Source: DATHSN01 sp035464115
GTDB lineage: Bacteria; Actinomycetota; Acidimicrobiia; Acidimicrobiales; SKKL01
NCBI GenBank assembly: GCA_035464115.1
Contig: DATHSN010000203.1
Location: forward strand, 1 to 5,932
Direction: 5' to 3'
Length of the DNA: 5,932 bases
Under the pieces are notes generated by a model that saw nothing but the letters and a program-made list of their open reading frames with translations, had not been told where the DNA came from and ran no database searches. Position numbers and translations under genes: made by a program. Each line of letters starts with the position of its first letter. Position 1 is the stretch's first letter. Of this stretch, positions 1 to 5,912 are shown piece after piece.

Positions 1-706
1 CACCGGCGGTGTCGACCAGCGAGCGCACCGATCCGGCGTCGAGGCCGCGGTCCTCCACCACGATGGCGTGCACCGAGGCGCCGGTGGCGGCGATGGCGCC
101 CCGGGCCAGGCTCACTCGGGTGGCCGACTGGTCCTCGCCCCCGGCGAACACGACCACCTGGCCGATGAGGTCGGGGCGAACGTCGAGCAGCCCGGCGGCT
201 GAGTTGTCGCCCCGCCACAGGGCGCTGTCTCCGTCGGGGCCGAGGGCGGCGATGACATCGAGGACCTTGGCGGTGTCGGTGGTCCAGGACTGCACGTTGC
301 GGGCCCGCGACCCACCGACGGAGATGACCGAGACGAGCTGGCCCTCGGGGCGGTTCTGCACCAGCTCGGCGAGGCTCTCACGGGCTCGCTGGAGGGCGCC
401 GCCCTCCTCCATGGCCGCCGAGTTGTCGATGACCAGCACCAGGCCGGTGTCGGCCCCGGCGAGGGGCGCCACCGAGCTCGGCTCGGCCGACTCGCCGTTG
501 ACGGTGATGTCGGCCGACTCGAGCGCGGCGGCCGAGCCGGCCCACGCCACCACCATCTCGGTGGCCGCCGGGTTCGTGCTGTCGACCTGCTGGATGCGCA
601 GGGCGGTGGCGACGGTGTCGCCCTCCTGGGCCACGACGGGCGCGACGAGCAGGCCCACCGCGACGAGCACTGCGGCCAGCGCGCCGACCAGGCGGGAGCG
701 TCTCAT
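1..706 (-). CDS. Secreted VWA-domain protein of the Tad cluster (partial, 3' end outside window)
   Basis: Reading from the ATG at 706..704, the frame stays open for 235 codons to the window edge, so the C-terminus is missing. Residues 1-26 look like a Sec signal peptide: MRRSR, then a hydrophobic stretch, with a V-V-A cleavage site before Q27. Residues about 87-220 read as a von Willebrand factor A fold: GLVLVIDNSAAM (88-99) at the first strand and metal-site loop, GQVVVFAGGEDQS (182-194) at the fourth. The metal site looks degenerate: D94-x-S96-x-A98 instead of DxSxS, and glycine 189 where TDG-type loops have aspartate. The start overlaps the cpaF stop (ATGA, 706..703), implying translational coupling; a weak AAGG lies 10 bases upstream. 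In some actinobacteria, as I recall, a VWA region at this locus is fused to a TadB-like (T2SS F) membrane domain. That could follow here but cannot be seen. The VWA call is fairly secure; the role in pilus assembly is inferred from context. Confidence 0.75.
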   Translation of the reverse strand, partial: MRRSRLVGALAAVLVAVGLLVAPVVAQEGDTVATALRIQQVDSTNPAATEMVVAWAGSAAALESADITVNGESAEPSSVAPLAGADTGLVLVIDNSAAMEEGGALQRARESLAELVQNRPEGQLVSVISVGGSRARNVQSWTTDTAKVLDVIAALGPDGDSALWRGDNSAAGLLDVRPDLIGQVVVFAGGEDQSATRVSLARGAIAATGASVHAIVVEDRGLDAGSVRSLVDTAG

Positions 707-2064
707 CGGGTGACGGCCTTGCGTCCCATGGCCTCGGGCTGGAACACCTCGGCACCGAGGCGGATGCCGAGATCGGAGAGCTTCTCGACGAACTTGGGGC
801 GCACGCCGGTGGCCTTGAGGTGGCCCTTGAACCGGCCGTGCTCGTCGACACCCATGCCGTAGTCGAACATGAAGATGTCCTGGAGGGTGATGACGTCGCC
901 CTCCATGCCCTGAACCTCGGTGATGTGGGTGATGCGGCGGGTGCCGTCGCGCAGGCGGCTCAGGTGCACCACCAGGTCGAGCGCCGACGCCATCTGCTCG
1001 CGGATGGCCCGGATGGGCAGGTCGAAGCCGGCCATGAGGGTCATGGTCTCGATGCGCGACAGGGTGTCGCGCGGCGAGTTCGAGTGGATGGTGGTGATCG
1101 AGCCGTCGTGGCCGGTGTTCATGGCCTGGAGCATGTCGAGCGCCTCACCGGCGCGGCACTCGCCGACCACGATGCGGTCGGGCCGCATCCGCAGGCAGTT
1201 CTTGACCAGGTCGCGGATGGTGACCTGGCCCCGGCCCTCGATGTTGGGCGGGCGGGCCTCGAGGGCGAGCACGTGGTCCTGGTGGAGCTGGAGCTCCTTC
1301 GCGTCTTCCACCGTGATGATGCGCTCGTCGGACGGGATGAACGACGACAGCACGTTGAGGGTGGTGGTCTTGCCGGTGCCGGTGCCGCCCGAGACGATGA
1401 TGTTCAACCGGCCGACCACGCACGCCTGCAGGAAGCGGGCGGCGTGGGCGTTGAGGGTGCCGAACCGGATGAGGTCGTCGATCTGGAGCGGGTCGGTGGA
1501 GAACTTCCGGATGGTGAGGAACGGCCCGCCGTAGGCCAGCGGGTGGATCACCGCGTTGACGCGGGACCCGTCGGGCAGGCGGGCGTCGACCATGGGGGTG
1601 GACTCGTCGATGCGCCGGCCGATCTCGCCCACGATCTTGTCGATGATGCGGCGCAGGTGGACCTCGTCGACGAACGACGCCACGTCCTTCTCGATGCGGC
1701 CCGAGCGCTCGACGTAGACCGAGTCGGGGCCGTTCACCATGATCTCGGTGACCGCCTCCTCCTTCAGGAGCCGGTCGATGGGGCCGTAGCCCAAGATGTC
1801 GTCGGAGACGTCCTGGATGAGCTGGGCCTTGTCGGCGGCCGACAACGGCGCCCGCTCGGCCGACAGCGCCGACGTGAGCTGCTCGTGGACCTTGCGCCGC
1901 AGCTCGTCCTCGGACAGGCGCTTGTCGTAGAGGATCGGCCCCAGCTCGTCGATGAGCGTGTGGTGGATCCGCTGCCGCAGCTCGTCGAGCACGGGGTCGC
2001 GACGACCCGGCGCGGCGGCCGCCCCTCCTGCCTTCTGCTCGTGGATCCGCTTGTAGAGCGACAT
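703..2064 (-). CDS. cpaF: Tad pilus / type II secretion ATPase CpaF (TadA)
   Basis: This 453-residue protein is the cytoplasmic hexameric ATPase that powers assembly of Flp/Tad pili at the inner face of the membrane. An N-terminal helical region (about 20-100) is followed by the linker domain with ILGYGPIDRLL (90-100) and EIMVNGPDSVYVER (107-120). The nucleotide-binding core has Walker A GGTGTGKT (226-233), an Asp-box region TVEDAKELQL (251-260), Walker B RIVVGE with catalytic E302, and a His-box GHDGSITTIHSN (318-329). Length and motif order are normal for the family, and no key residue is missing. The ATG at 2064 has GAGGA at 2074..2078, 9 bases upstream. The gene lies 61 bases after cpaE, and its TGA overlaps the ATG of the VWA gene. 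The family is certain. Whether it drives a Tad pilus rather than a related secretion system rests on the CpaB and CpaE neighbours. Confidence 0.97.
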   Translation of the reverse strand: MSLYKRIHEQKAGGAAAAPGRRDPVLDELRQRIHHTLIDELGPILYDKRLSEDELRRKVHEQLTSALSAERAPLSAADKAQLIQDVSDDILGYGPIDRLLKEEAVTEIMVNGPDSVYVERSGRIEKDVASFVDEVHLRRIIDKIVGEIGRRIDESTPMVDARLPDGSRVNAVIHPLAYGGPFLTIRKFSTDPLQIDDLIRFGTLNAHAARFLQACVVGRLNIIVSGGTGTGKTTTLNVLSSFIPSDERIITVEDAKELQLHQDHVLALEARPPNIEGRGQVTIRDLVKNCLRMRPDRIVVGECRAGEALDMLQAMNTGHDGSITTIHSNSPRDTLSRIETMTLMAGFDLPIRAIREQMASALDLVVHLSRLRDGTRRITHITEVQGMEGDVITLQDIFMFDYGMGVDEHGRFKGHLKATGVRPKFVEKLSDLGIRLGAEVFQPEAMGRKAVTR

Positions 2065-2125
2065 GGTCCCCAGTCCTCAGTGCTGTGTGTGGCGTGGCCC
2101 GGAGCACACCGGGCGATGGAGCGGT
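2065..2125 (-). other. cpaE-cpaF intergenic spacer with small hairpin and cpaF ribosome-binding site
   Basis: This 61-base gap is the longest inside the operon. It holds a 6-bp stem (GCCCGG at 2097-2102 with CCGGGC at 2109-2114, 6-base loop) and, closer to cpaF, the Shine-Dalgarno GAGGA (2074-2078). The hairpin has no following U-run, so it is unlikely to terminate transcription. It could adjust the level of cpaF relative to cpaE, but nothing in the sequence proves a function. Confidence 0.35.
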
Positions 2126-3343
2126 TCAGCGCCAGCGGCGCTTGGATTCGACCTTGGCGAACATGTCGGCGAGCTCCTCGATGGCCCTCGTGACCCCCGA
2201 CTTGGGGGCCGAGAGCACCACGGGCAAGCCCTTGTTCACCGCTTGGGGCACGACGATGTCGGACGGCACCAGCGACTCGGCCTTGATCTGCAGGGTCTTC
2301 TCGACCTCGCCGATCTCGAGCTTGACCTTCGAGTTCGACCGGTTGAGCACCAGGTGCAGCTTGTCCATCGGCGTGTTGAGCAGCCGCAGCGTCTGCAGGC
2401 CGATCTTGACGTTCTTGATGTTGGGGATGTCCATGCCCGCCACCAGCAGCACGTCGTCGCTCACGTCGATGAGACCGAGCACCACGTCGTTGAAGTAGGC
2501 GGGCGTGTCGACCACCACGTAGGAGCAGAACGTGCGCAGGATCTCGATGATGCGCACCATCTCCTCGGCGCCGATCTGGTCGGCGAACGCCGGCTCGAGC
2601 GGGGCGGGGAGCACCAACAGCCCCGATGCGTCGTGGGTGACGAGCAGGCTCTGCAGCAGCGGGGCGTCGAGCTTCTGGATGGCGCTCACCGCGTCGACGA
2701 TGGTGTGCTGGGGCGCCAGCTTGAGCATGACCGCGATGTCGCCGAACTGCAGGTCGGCGTCGACGAGCACCACCGGCTTCTCGCTGCGCTGGGCCAGCAC
2801 CACTGCCAGGTTGGAGGCGATGACCGACTTGCCGGCGCCGCCCTTGGTGGAGAACACGGTGATGACCTGCCCCAGGTCGCTGCCGTCGCCGATCTCGTCG
2901 AGCGCACCCCCGCCCGAACCCGGGGCCAAGGTGGCCGCCACCCGGCTCACCGAGGTGGTGAGCTGACCGGTGTCGACCGGGGCGGCGAGCACGTCGCGCA
3001 CCCCCGCCCGCAACGCCGACTGCAACAACGAGGTGGACAGCTCGCCCGCCACCAGCACCGCACCGGTCTCGCGGTGGGAGTGGAGCAGGTCTTCGATCTC
3101 GGCGAGGTCGCGATCGGATCCGCACGACGGGCCGAGGACCACCACGACGGGAGCGCCGGTGAGACGCCGTCGCAGCTCCGCGATCGACTCGAAGGGCTGC
3201 GCGCCCTCGCCCAGCTGCATGGCGAGTCGGTTGCGGGTGGACAGGTCGGCGTCGATGACGGCGATACCCACGTCGCTGGGCACGAGGCGGCCTCCGGGTC
3301 GTTCGGCGGGGAGAGGAGCGATCGCGTCCTCAGCGGCGGTCAT
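2126..3343 (-). CDS. cpaE: CpaE/TadZ-like pilus localisation ATPase (MinD/ParA family with degenerate receiver domain)
   Basis: This 405-residue protein has the CpaE/TadZ layout, a receiver-like N-terminal domain (about 21-135) followed by a MinD/ParA-type ATPase. Family members place the Tad machine in the cell. The ATPase shows a deviant Walker A, STKGGAGKS (165-173), with the MinD-type signature lysine K167 and P-loop K172. It also has VLVDADLQFGD (192-202) and VVVDTPA (276-282). The receiver part seems inactive: the third strand reads VVVVLGPS (66-73) without a phosphoacceptor aspartate, and the usual lysine before proline is alanine (APVD, 121-124). I chose the ATG at 3343 because it lies one base after the cpaB stop and has GGAGGG (3355-3360) 11 bases upstream. 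The in-frame ATG at 3367 would add 8 residues, overlap cpaB and has no Shine-Dalgarno. The C-terminus is basic (KRRWR). Family assignment is secure; the cellular role is taken from the family. Confidence 0.92.
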   Translation of the reverse strand: MTAAEDAIAPLPAERPGGRLVPSDVGIAVIDADLSTRNRLAMQLGEGAQPFESIAELRRRLTGAPVVVVLGPSCGSDRDLAEIEDLLHSHRETGAVLVAGELSTSLLQSALRAGVRDVLAAPVDTGQLTTSVSRVAATLAPGSGGGALDEIGDGSDLGQVITVFSTKGGAGKSVIASNLAVVLAQRSEKPVVLVDADLQFGDIAVMLKLAPQHTIVDAVSAIQKLDAPLLQSLLVTHDASGLLVLPAPLEPAFADQIGAEEMVRIIEILRTFCSYVVVDTPAYFNDVVLGLIDVSDDVLLVAGMDIPNIKNVKIGLQTLRLLNTPMDKLHLVLNRSNSKVKLEIGEVEKTLQIKAESLVPSDIVVPQAVNKGLPVVLSAPKSGVTRAIEELADMFAKVESKRRWR

Positions 3344-3344
3344 G

Positions 3345-4193
3345 CTATTGCCTGCCCTCCGGACCATAGGGAGTCAGCACGGCGCCGTCCTCACCGGGGA
3401 GCGTCTCGTCGACGTCGAACGGCGGCAGCGGGATCGGTGCGTAGTCGGGCGGGGTGAGCGACAGGTAGATCGAGCCGGGGTCGACCGAGGCGATCCGCTG
3501 GGCCGCGTCGGGCGGCACGGCCAGGGTGAGCAGACCCGACTGGGCGTTGGTGGGATCGACCGTCTCGCCGGGCTCGGGCACCGCGGTCTGGCCGATGGCC
3601 AGGATGCGCACCGACTGGTAGAGGTAGCGGGCCGGCGTGGTGTAGGGGCTGGTGAAGGCGTTCTCGTCCTCGGGGGCCGGCGGGGCGGCCGGGTCGGTGC
3701 CCTCGCCGGTGCCCTGGGTCTCGCCCTCGGCCGACACGGTGACGAGCATGTTGACCTCGTCGCCGGGGACCAGCAGGCCGGCCACGCCGCGCACCTGGTC
3801 GACCGAGATGGTGATGGCCACCTCGTCCTCGTTGAGGCGCTCGCCGAAGGTGATCTGGGCCTCGGCCGGGTCGACGAACATGCCGGCGACCACCACCTGG
3901 TTGGCCGACAGGTTGCTCAGCGCCACCTGGCCCTGGATCTGCTCGAGGCTGGGCAGGGCGTTGGCGGGCCGGAACTCACGGGGGATCTGGTCGAGCTCGA
4001 TGAAGCCCTCGGCCTGGGCCTGCTCGCCCGGGAGGCCCTTGGGGATGTCGCGGCGCACGACGAACACGTCGACGCGCTCGGCGTTCTCGTTGGCGCGATC
4101 CTCGATGCCGCCCACGTAGTTGAACAGCGCGAAGGCCGCGAGTCCGCCGATGGCGATCGCCGCGATCAGGATCAACGTTCTCCGTGAGCTCAC
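3345..4193 (-). CDS. cpaB: Flp pilus assembly protein CpaB/RcpC (SAF domain)
   Basis: This 282-residue protein is a membrane-anchored CpaB/RcpC-type component of the Tad pilus. A short basic N-terminus (SSRR) precedes one transmembrane segment (about 6-28), leaving the rest outside. Residues about 42-107 form a SAF-like domain (VDVFVVRRDIPKG at 41-53, VVVAGMFVD at 100-108). The RcpC-type region follows, with EVAITISVDQVRGVAGLLVPGDEVNMLVT-like spacing (124-152). A low-complexity acidic, Gly/Pro-rich insert (155-178) and a Pro-rich C-terminal tail (248-282) flank the last conserved strands. The start is GTG at 4193 with GAGG (4201-4204) 7 bases upstream. The gene is first in the visible Tad operon, and its UAG stop is one base from the cpaE ATG. 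In diderms the partner is the secretin CpaC; none is present here, as expected for a monoderm. The exact role of CpaB in monoderms is not settled. Confidence 0.9.
   Translation of the reverse strand: MSSRRTLILIAAIAIGGLAAFALFNYVGGIEDRANENAERVDVFVVRRDIPKGLPGEQAQAEGFIELDQIPREFRPANALPSLEQIQGQVALSNLSANQVVVAGMFVDPAEAQITFGERLNEDEVAITISVDQVRGVAGLLVPGDEVNMLVTVSAEGETQGTGEGTDPAAPPAPEDENAFTSPYTTPARYLYQSVRILAIGQTAVPEPGETVDPTNAQSGLLTLAVPPDAAQRIASVDPGSIYLSLTPPDYAPIPLPPFDVDETLPGEDGAVLTPYGPEGRQ
3355..3360 (-). promoter_or_regulatory. Ribosome-binding site deciding the cpaE start
   Basis: GGAGGG on the minus strand lies inside the end of cpaB, 11 bases before the ATG at 3343. No comparable purine run precedes the alternative ATG at 3367. 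The site supports the shorter 405-residue CpaE and coupling of its translation to cpaB. Confidence 0.6.
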
Positions 4194-4331
4194 TCGGGGA
4201 CCTCGCTTGGTGGTGACGGTGTCGGCGGGCGCTCATGGCGCGCCCGTCGGGTCTCCGTCGGCCGCCCCGGGTCAGGTGTGAGCAGTTCGGCCCATCGCGA
4301 TGTGACCGCTCACGCTGCGACCCCGCACGCG
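4194..4331 (-). promoter_or_regulatory. Leader / presumed promoter region of the Tad operon
   Basis: This stretch separates the rpsA terminator from the cpaB start and should hold the promoter of the pilus operon. I see no clear -35/-10 pair. It contains a perfect 10-bp palindrome, CATCGCGATG (4293-4302), and a 7-bp stem, CGGGCGC (4226-4232) with GCGCCCG (4240-4246) around a 7-base loop. The hairpin lies about 33 bases before the start codon, in the likely 5' untranslated RNA. The palindrome is a plausible operator; that is inference. Confidence 0.4.
4201..4204 (-). promoter_or_regulatory. Ribosome-binding site for the cpaB GTG start
   Basis: GAGG on the minus strand sits 7 bases before the GTG at 4193. 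It supports the unusual start codon and rules against the out-of-frame ATG at 4236. Confidence 0.6.
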
Positions 4332-4359
4332 ACGGAGCCGCCCCGAGGGGCGGCTCCGT
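4332..4359 (-). terminator. GC-rich hairpin terminator downstream of rpsA
   Basis: A perfect inverted repeat, ACGGAGCCGCCCC (4332-4344) and GGGGCGGCTCCGT (4347-4359), gives a stem of about 12 bp with a CTCG loop on the transcribed strand. It begins 24 bases after the rpsA TGA. No U-run follows, which is common for hairpin terminators of high-GC actinobacteria. It separates rpsA from the Tad operon. The hairpin is seen directly; termination is inferred from position. Confidence 0.7.
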
Positions 4360-4382
4360 GGTGCTGCAGGTTGGTGCGACGC

Positions 4383-4841
4383 TCAGACGGTGTCGTCGTC
4401 GGCCGGCTCGGCCGCCACGTCGTCGTCGGTGGCCACGTCGTCGTCGGCGGCGACGGCCTCGGGGGCCGGGGTGGCCTCGGCGCCGGGGGCGGCCTCGGTG
4501 GTGCCGTCGCCGTGCTCGGCGTAGTACTCGGCCCAGGCCGCCTCGGCCTCGGGGTCGGTGCCGGTGCCGATGTAGTTCCCCTCGGCGTCGTAGGCGTGCT
4601 CGCCGAAGTGCTCCTGGTACTCGGCGGCCACCACGCCGCCCTCGGCGGCCTGCTTGATCGACAGGCTGATGCGGCGGCGCTGCAGGTCGAGGTCGATGAT
4701 CTTCACCCACAGCTCCTCGCCGGGGGTGACGACCTGCTCGGGCAGGTCGACGTGGTGCGCCGACATCTCCGAGATGTGCACCAGACCCTCGATGCCGTCG
4801 CCCACCTGGACGAACGACCCGAACGGCACCAGCTTGGTCAC
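4383..4841 (-). CDS. rpsA: 30S ribosomal protein S1, C-terminal part after an in-frame UAG (S1 domain 4 and acidic tail)
   Basis: This is the continuation of rpsA in the same frame, separated from the N-terminal part only by the UAG at 4859..4857. The open stretch begins at 4856, and the first possible start is the GTG at 4841. The 152 residues hold most of the fourth S1 (OB-fold) RNA-binding domain: TKLVPFGSFVQV (2-13), EGLVHISEM (18-26), VKIIDLDLQRRRISLSIKQA (46-65). A tail with the conserved patch YDAEGNYI (84-91) and a DDD-rich end (133-150) follows. The GTG has no Shine-Dalgarno, and starting there would remove the first part of strand 1 (LVYGR, codons 329-333), so independent initiation looks unlikely. 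Codon use and domain sequence show no decay. It is either made by reading through the UAG, or the UAG is a base error or very recent mutation. Confidence 0.8.
   Translation of the reverse strand: MTKLVPFGSFVQVGDGIEGLVHISEMSAHHVDLPEQVVTPGEELWVKIIDLDLQRRRISLSIKQAAEGGVVAAEYQEHFGEHAYDAEGNYIGTGTDPEAEAAWAEYYAEHGDGTTEAAPGAEATPAPEAVAADDDVATDDDVAAEPADDDTV
4414..4449 (-). repeat. Two-copy 18-bp tandem repeat in the rpsA acidic tail
   Basis: Two adjacent 18-base units (4414-4431 and 4432-4449) differ at one position and encode the repeated DDDVA(T) of the S1 tail. In-frame units keep the reading frame, so copy number could vary without harm. This is a minor feature. Confidence 0.7.
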
Positions 4842-4856
4842 CCGGCCGTAGACCAG

Positions 4857-4859
4857 CTA
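4857..4859 (-). other. In-frame amber codon (UAG) at codon 328 of rpsA
   Basis: Minus-strand codons read GGC TAG CTG GTC TAC GGC CGG GTG ACC AAG, that is G-stop-L-V-Y-G-R-V-T-K. The mycobacterial homologue, as I recall it, has GQIVPGKVTK here, so the codon stands where CAG (glutamine) is expected, one C-to-T change away. The stop lies between the third and fourth S1 domains, right at the first strand of the fourth. The distance from the GTG start to V334 (999 bases) is a multiple of three, so there is no frameshift. Confidence 0.9.
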
Positions 4860-5840
4860 GCCTACGCGGTGGTTGGAGCCGAAATCCTGCCACGGGTCCT
4901 GCTGGGTGGCCTTGAGCGACAGGCTGATGCGCTCGCGGTCGAGGTCGACCTCGAGCACCTGCACGGTGATCTCGTCGCCGACGGCCACCACCGAGCCGGG
5001 GTGGTCGACGTGCTTCCACGACAGCTCCGACACGTGCACGAGCCCGTCCATGCCACCGAGGTCGACGAAGGCGCCGAAGTTCACCACCGACGACACCACA
5101 CCCGAGCGGACCTCGCCCGGCTTGAGGTTGGCGAGGAAGTCCTCGCGCTGCTCCTTCTGGGTCTCCTCGAGCCACGCCCGACGCGACAGCACCACGTTGT
5201 TGCGGTTCTTGTCGAGCTCGATGATCTTGGCCTCGAGGGTGCGGCCCACGTAGGGCTGCAGGTCGCGGACCCGGCGCAGCTCGACGAGCGACGCGGGCAG
5301 GAAGCCCCGCAGCCCGATGTCGAGGATGAGGCCGCCCTTGACGACCTCGATGACCGGACCGGAGACGACGCCCTCGGCCTCCTTGGTGGCCTCGATGGTG
5401 CCCCACGCCCGCTCGTACTGGGCCCGCTTCTTCGACAGGACCAGGCGGCCCTCCTTGTCCTCCTTCTGCAGGACGAGGGCCTCGATGTGGTCGCCCAGGG
5501 TGACGATCTCGGACGGGTCGACGTCGTTGCGGATCGACAGCTCGCGCGAGGGGATGACGCCCTCGGACTTGTAGCCGATGTCGAGCAGGACCTCGTCACG
5601 GTCGACCTTGACGACGGTGCCCTCGACGATCTGGCCGTCTTCGACCTCGACCATGCTGGCCGTGTAGGCCTCGTCCATCGACATCGAGCCGAGGTCGTTC
5701 TCGGTGACCTGGCGGGGGGTGTACTCACCCTGCTCGTCGAAGGTGCCCATGGCGGGACCGTCGGTGGAAGGTGCAGAAGTCGGGGGCACCTCGGCGGGAG
5801 CCTCGGCTCCCAACACGTCGGTGCTGGCCTGGTCGGACAC
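4857..5840 (-). CDS. rpsA: 30S ribosomal protein S1, N-terminal part with three S1 domains, ended by in-frame UAG
   Basis: Ribosomal protein S1 binds mRNA through repeated OB-fold S1 domains and helps the 30S subunit load transcripts. This part has 327 residues. A low-complexity N-terminal extension (1-60, rich in Ala, Pro, Ser, Glu) precedes S1 domain 1 (about 68-138, VEGTVVKVDRDEVLLDIGYKSEGVIP), domain 2 (about 153-222, VIEVVKGGLILDIGLRGFLP) and domain 3 (about 240-310, SSVVNFGAFVDLGGMDGLVHVSE). The match to mycobacterial RpsA is very close across all three. I chose the GTG at 5840 because GAAGG (5849-5853) lies 8 bases upstream; the ATG at codon 31 would trim only the variable extension. 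The whole gene, 4383 to 5840, would encode 485 codons including the UAG, the normal family length. If the UAG truly terminates, the product lacks domain 4 and the acidic tail. Confidence 0.93.
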   Translation of the reverse strand: MSDQASTDVLGAEAPAEVPPTSAPSTDGPAMGTFDEQGEYTPRQVTENDLGSMSMDEAYTASMVEVEDGQIVEGTVVKVDRDEVLLDIGYKSEGVIPSRELSIRNDVDPSEIVTLGDHIEALVLQKEDKEGRLVLSKKRAQYERAWGTIEATKEAEGVVSGPVIEVVKGGLILDIGLRGFLPASLVELRRVRDLQPYVGRTLEAKIIELDKNRNNVVLSRRAWLEETQKEQREDFLANLKPGEVRSGVVSSVVNFGAFVDLGGMDGLVHVSELSWKHVDHPGSVVAVGDEITVQVLEVDLDRERISLSLKATQQDPWQDFGSNHRVG

Positions 5841-5848
5841 GTGGTTTG

Positions 5849-5853
5849 CCTTC
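5849..5853 (-). promoter_or_regulatory. Ribosome-binding site for the rpsA GTG start
   Basis: GAAGG on the minus strand lies 8 bases before the GTG at 5840, and supports that start over the internal ATG at codon 31. Confidence 0.6.
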
Positions 5854-5890
5854 GTGGGGTCAGGGATCCCCGCCGGAGCGGAGTGCGGCG

Positions 5891-5912
5891 AGCGCCGTCG
5901 GTCGACGGCTCT
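5891..5912 (-). repeat. Inverted repeat upstream of rpsA
   Basis: GCCGTCG (5894-5900) and CGACGGC (5903-5909) form a perfect 7-bp inverted repeat with a 2-base spacer, extendable by two pairs past one mismatch. It lies about 55 bases before rpsA. It could be an upstream gene's terminator, a leader hairpin or an operator. The rest of 5841-5932 shows no -10-like TAnnnT (the minus strand has no TA step here), so the promoter probably lies beyond the window. Confidence 0.35.

Noticed and set aside
9..2193. Long open frames on the plus strand opposite the VWA gene and cpaF
   Set aside because: They mirror real minus-strand genes, have biased low-complexity composition and no recognisable domains; high GC content makes such shadows common.
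3976..4236. Possible small gene starting with ATG at 4236 on the minus strand, running into cpaB in another frame
   Set aside because: The product is a run of Arg, His, Gly and Pro typical of an out-of-frame reading of GC-rich coding DNA; it overlaps cpaB completely and shows no domain.
4383..4841. Independent translation of the S1 C-terminal part from GTG 4841
   Set aside because: No Shine-Dalgarno precedes it and the start would cut into the first strand of the OB fold; continuous translation or a base error is more likely.
4832..4857. Weak hairpin (7 pairs with one bulge) immediately after the rpsA UAG as a readthrough stimulator
   Set aside because: The paired codons encode conserved S1 residues (LV and VTKL), so protein conservation explains the sequence; the stem is short with an 8-11-base loop.
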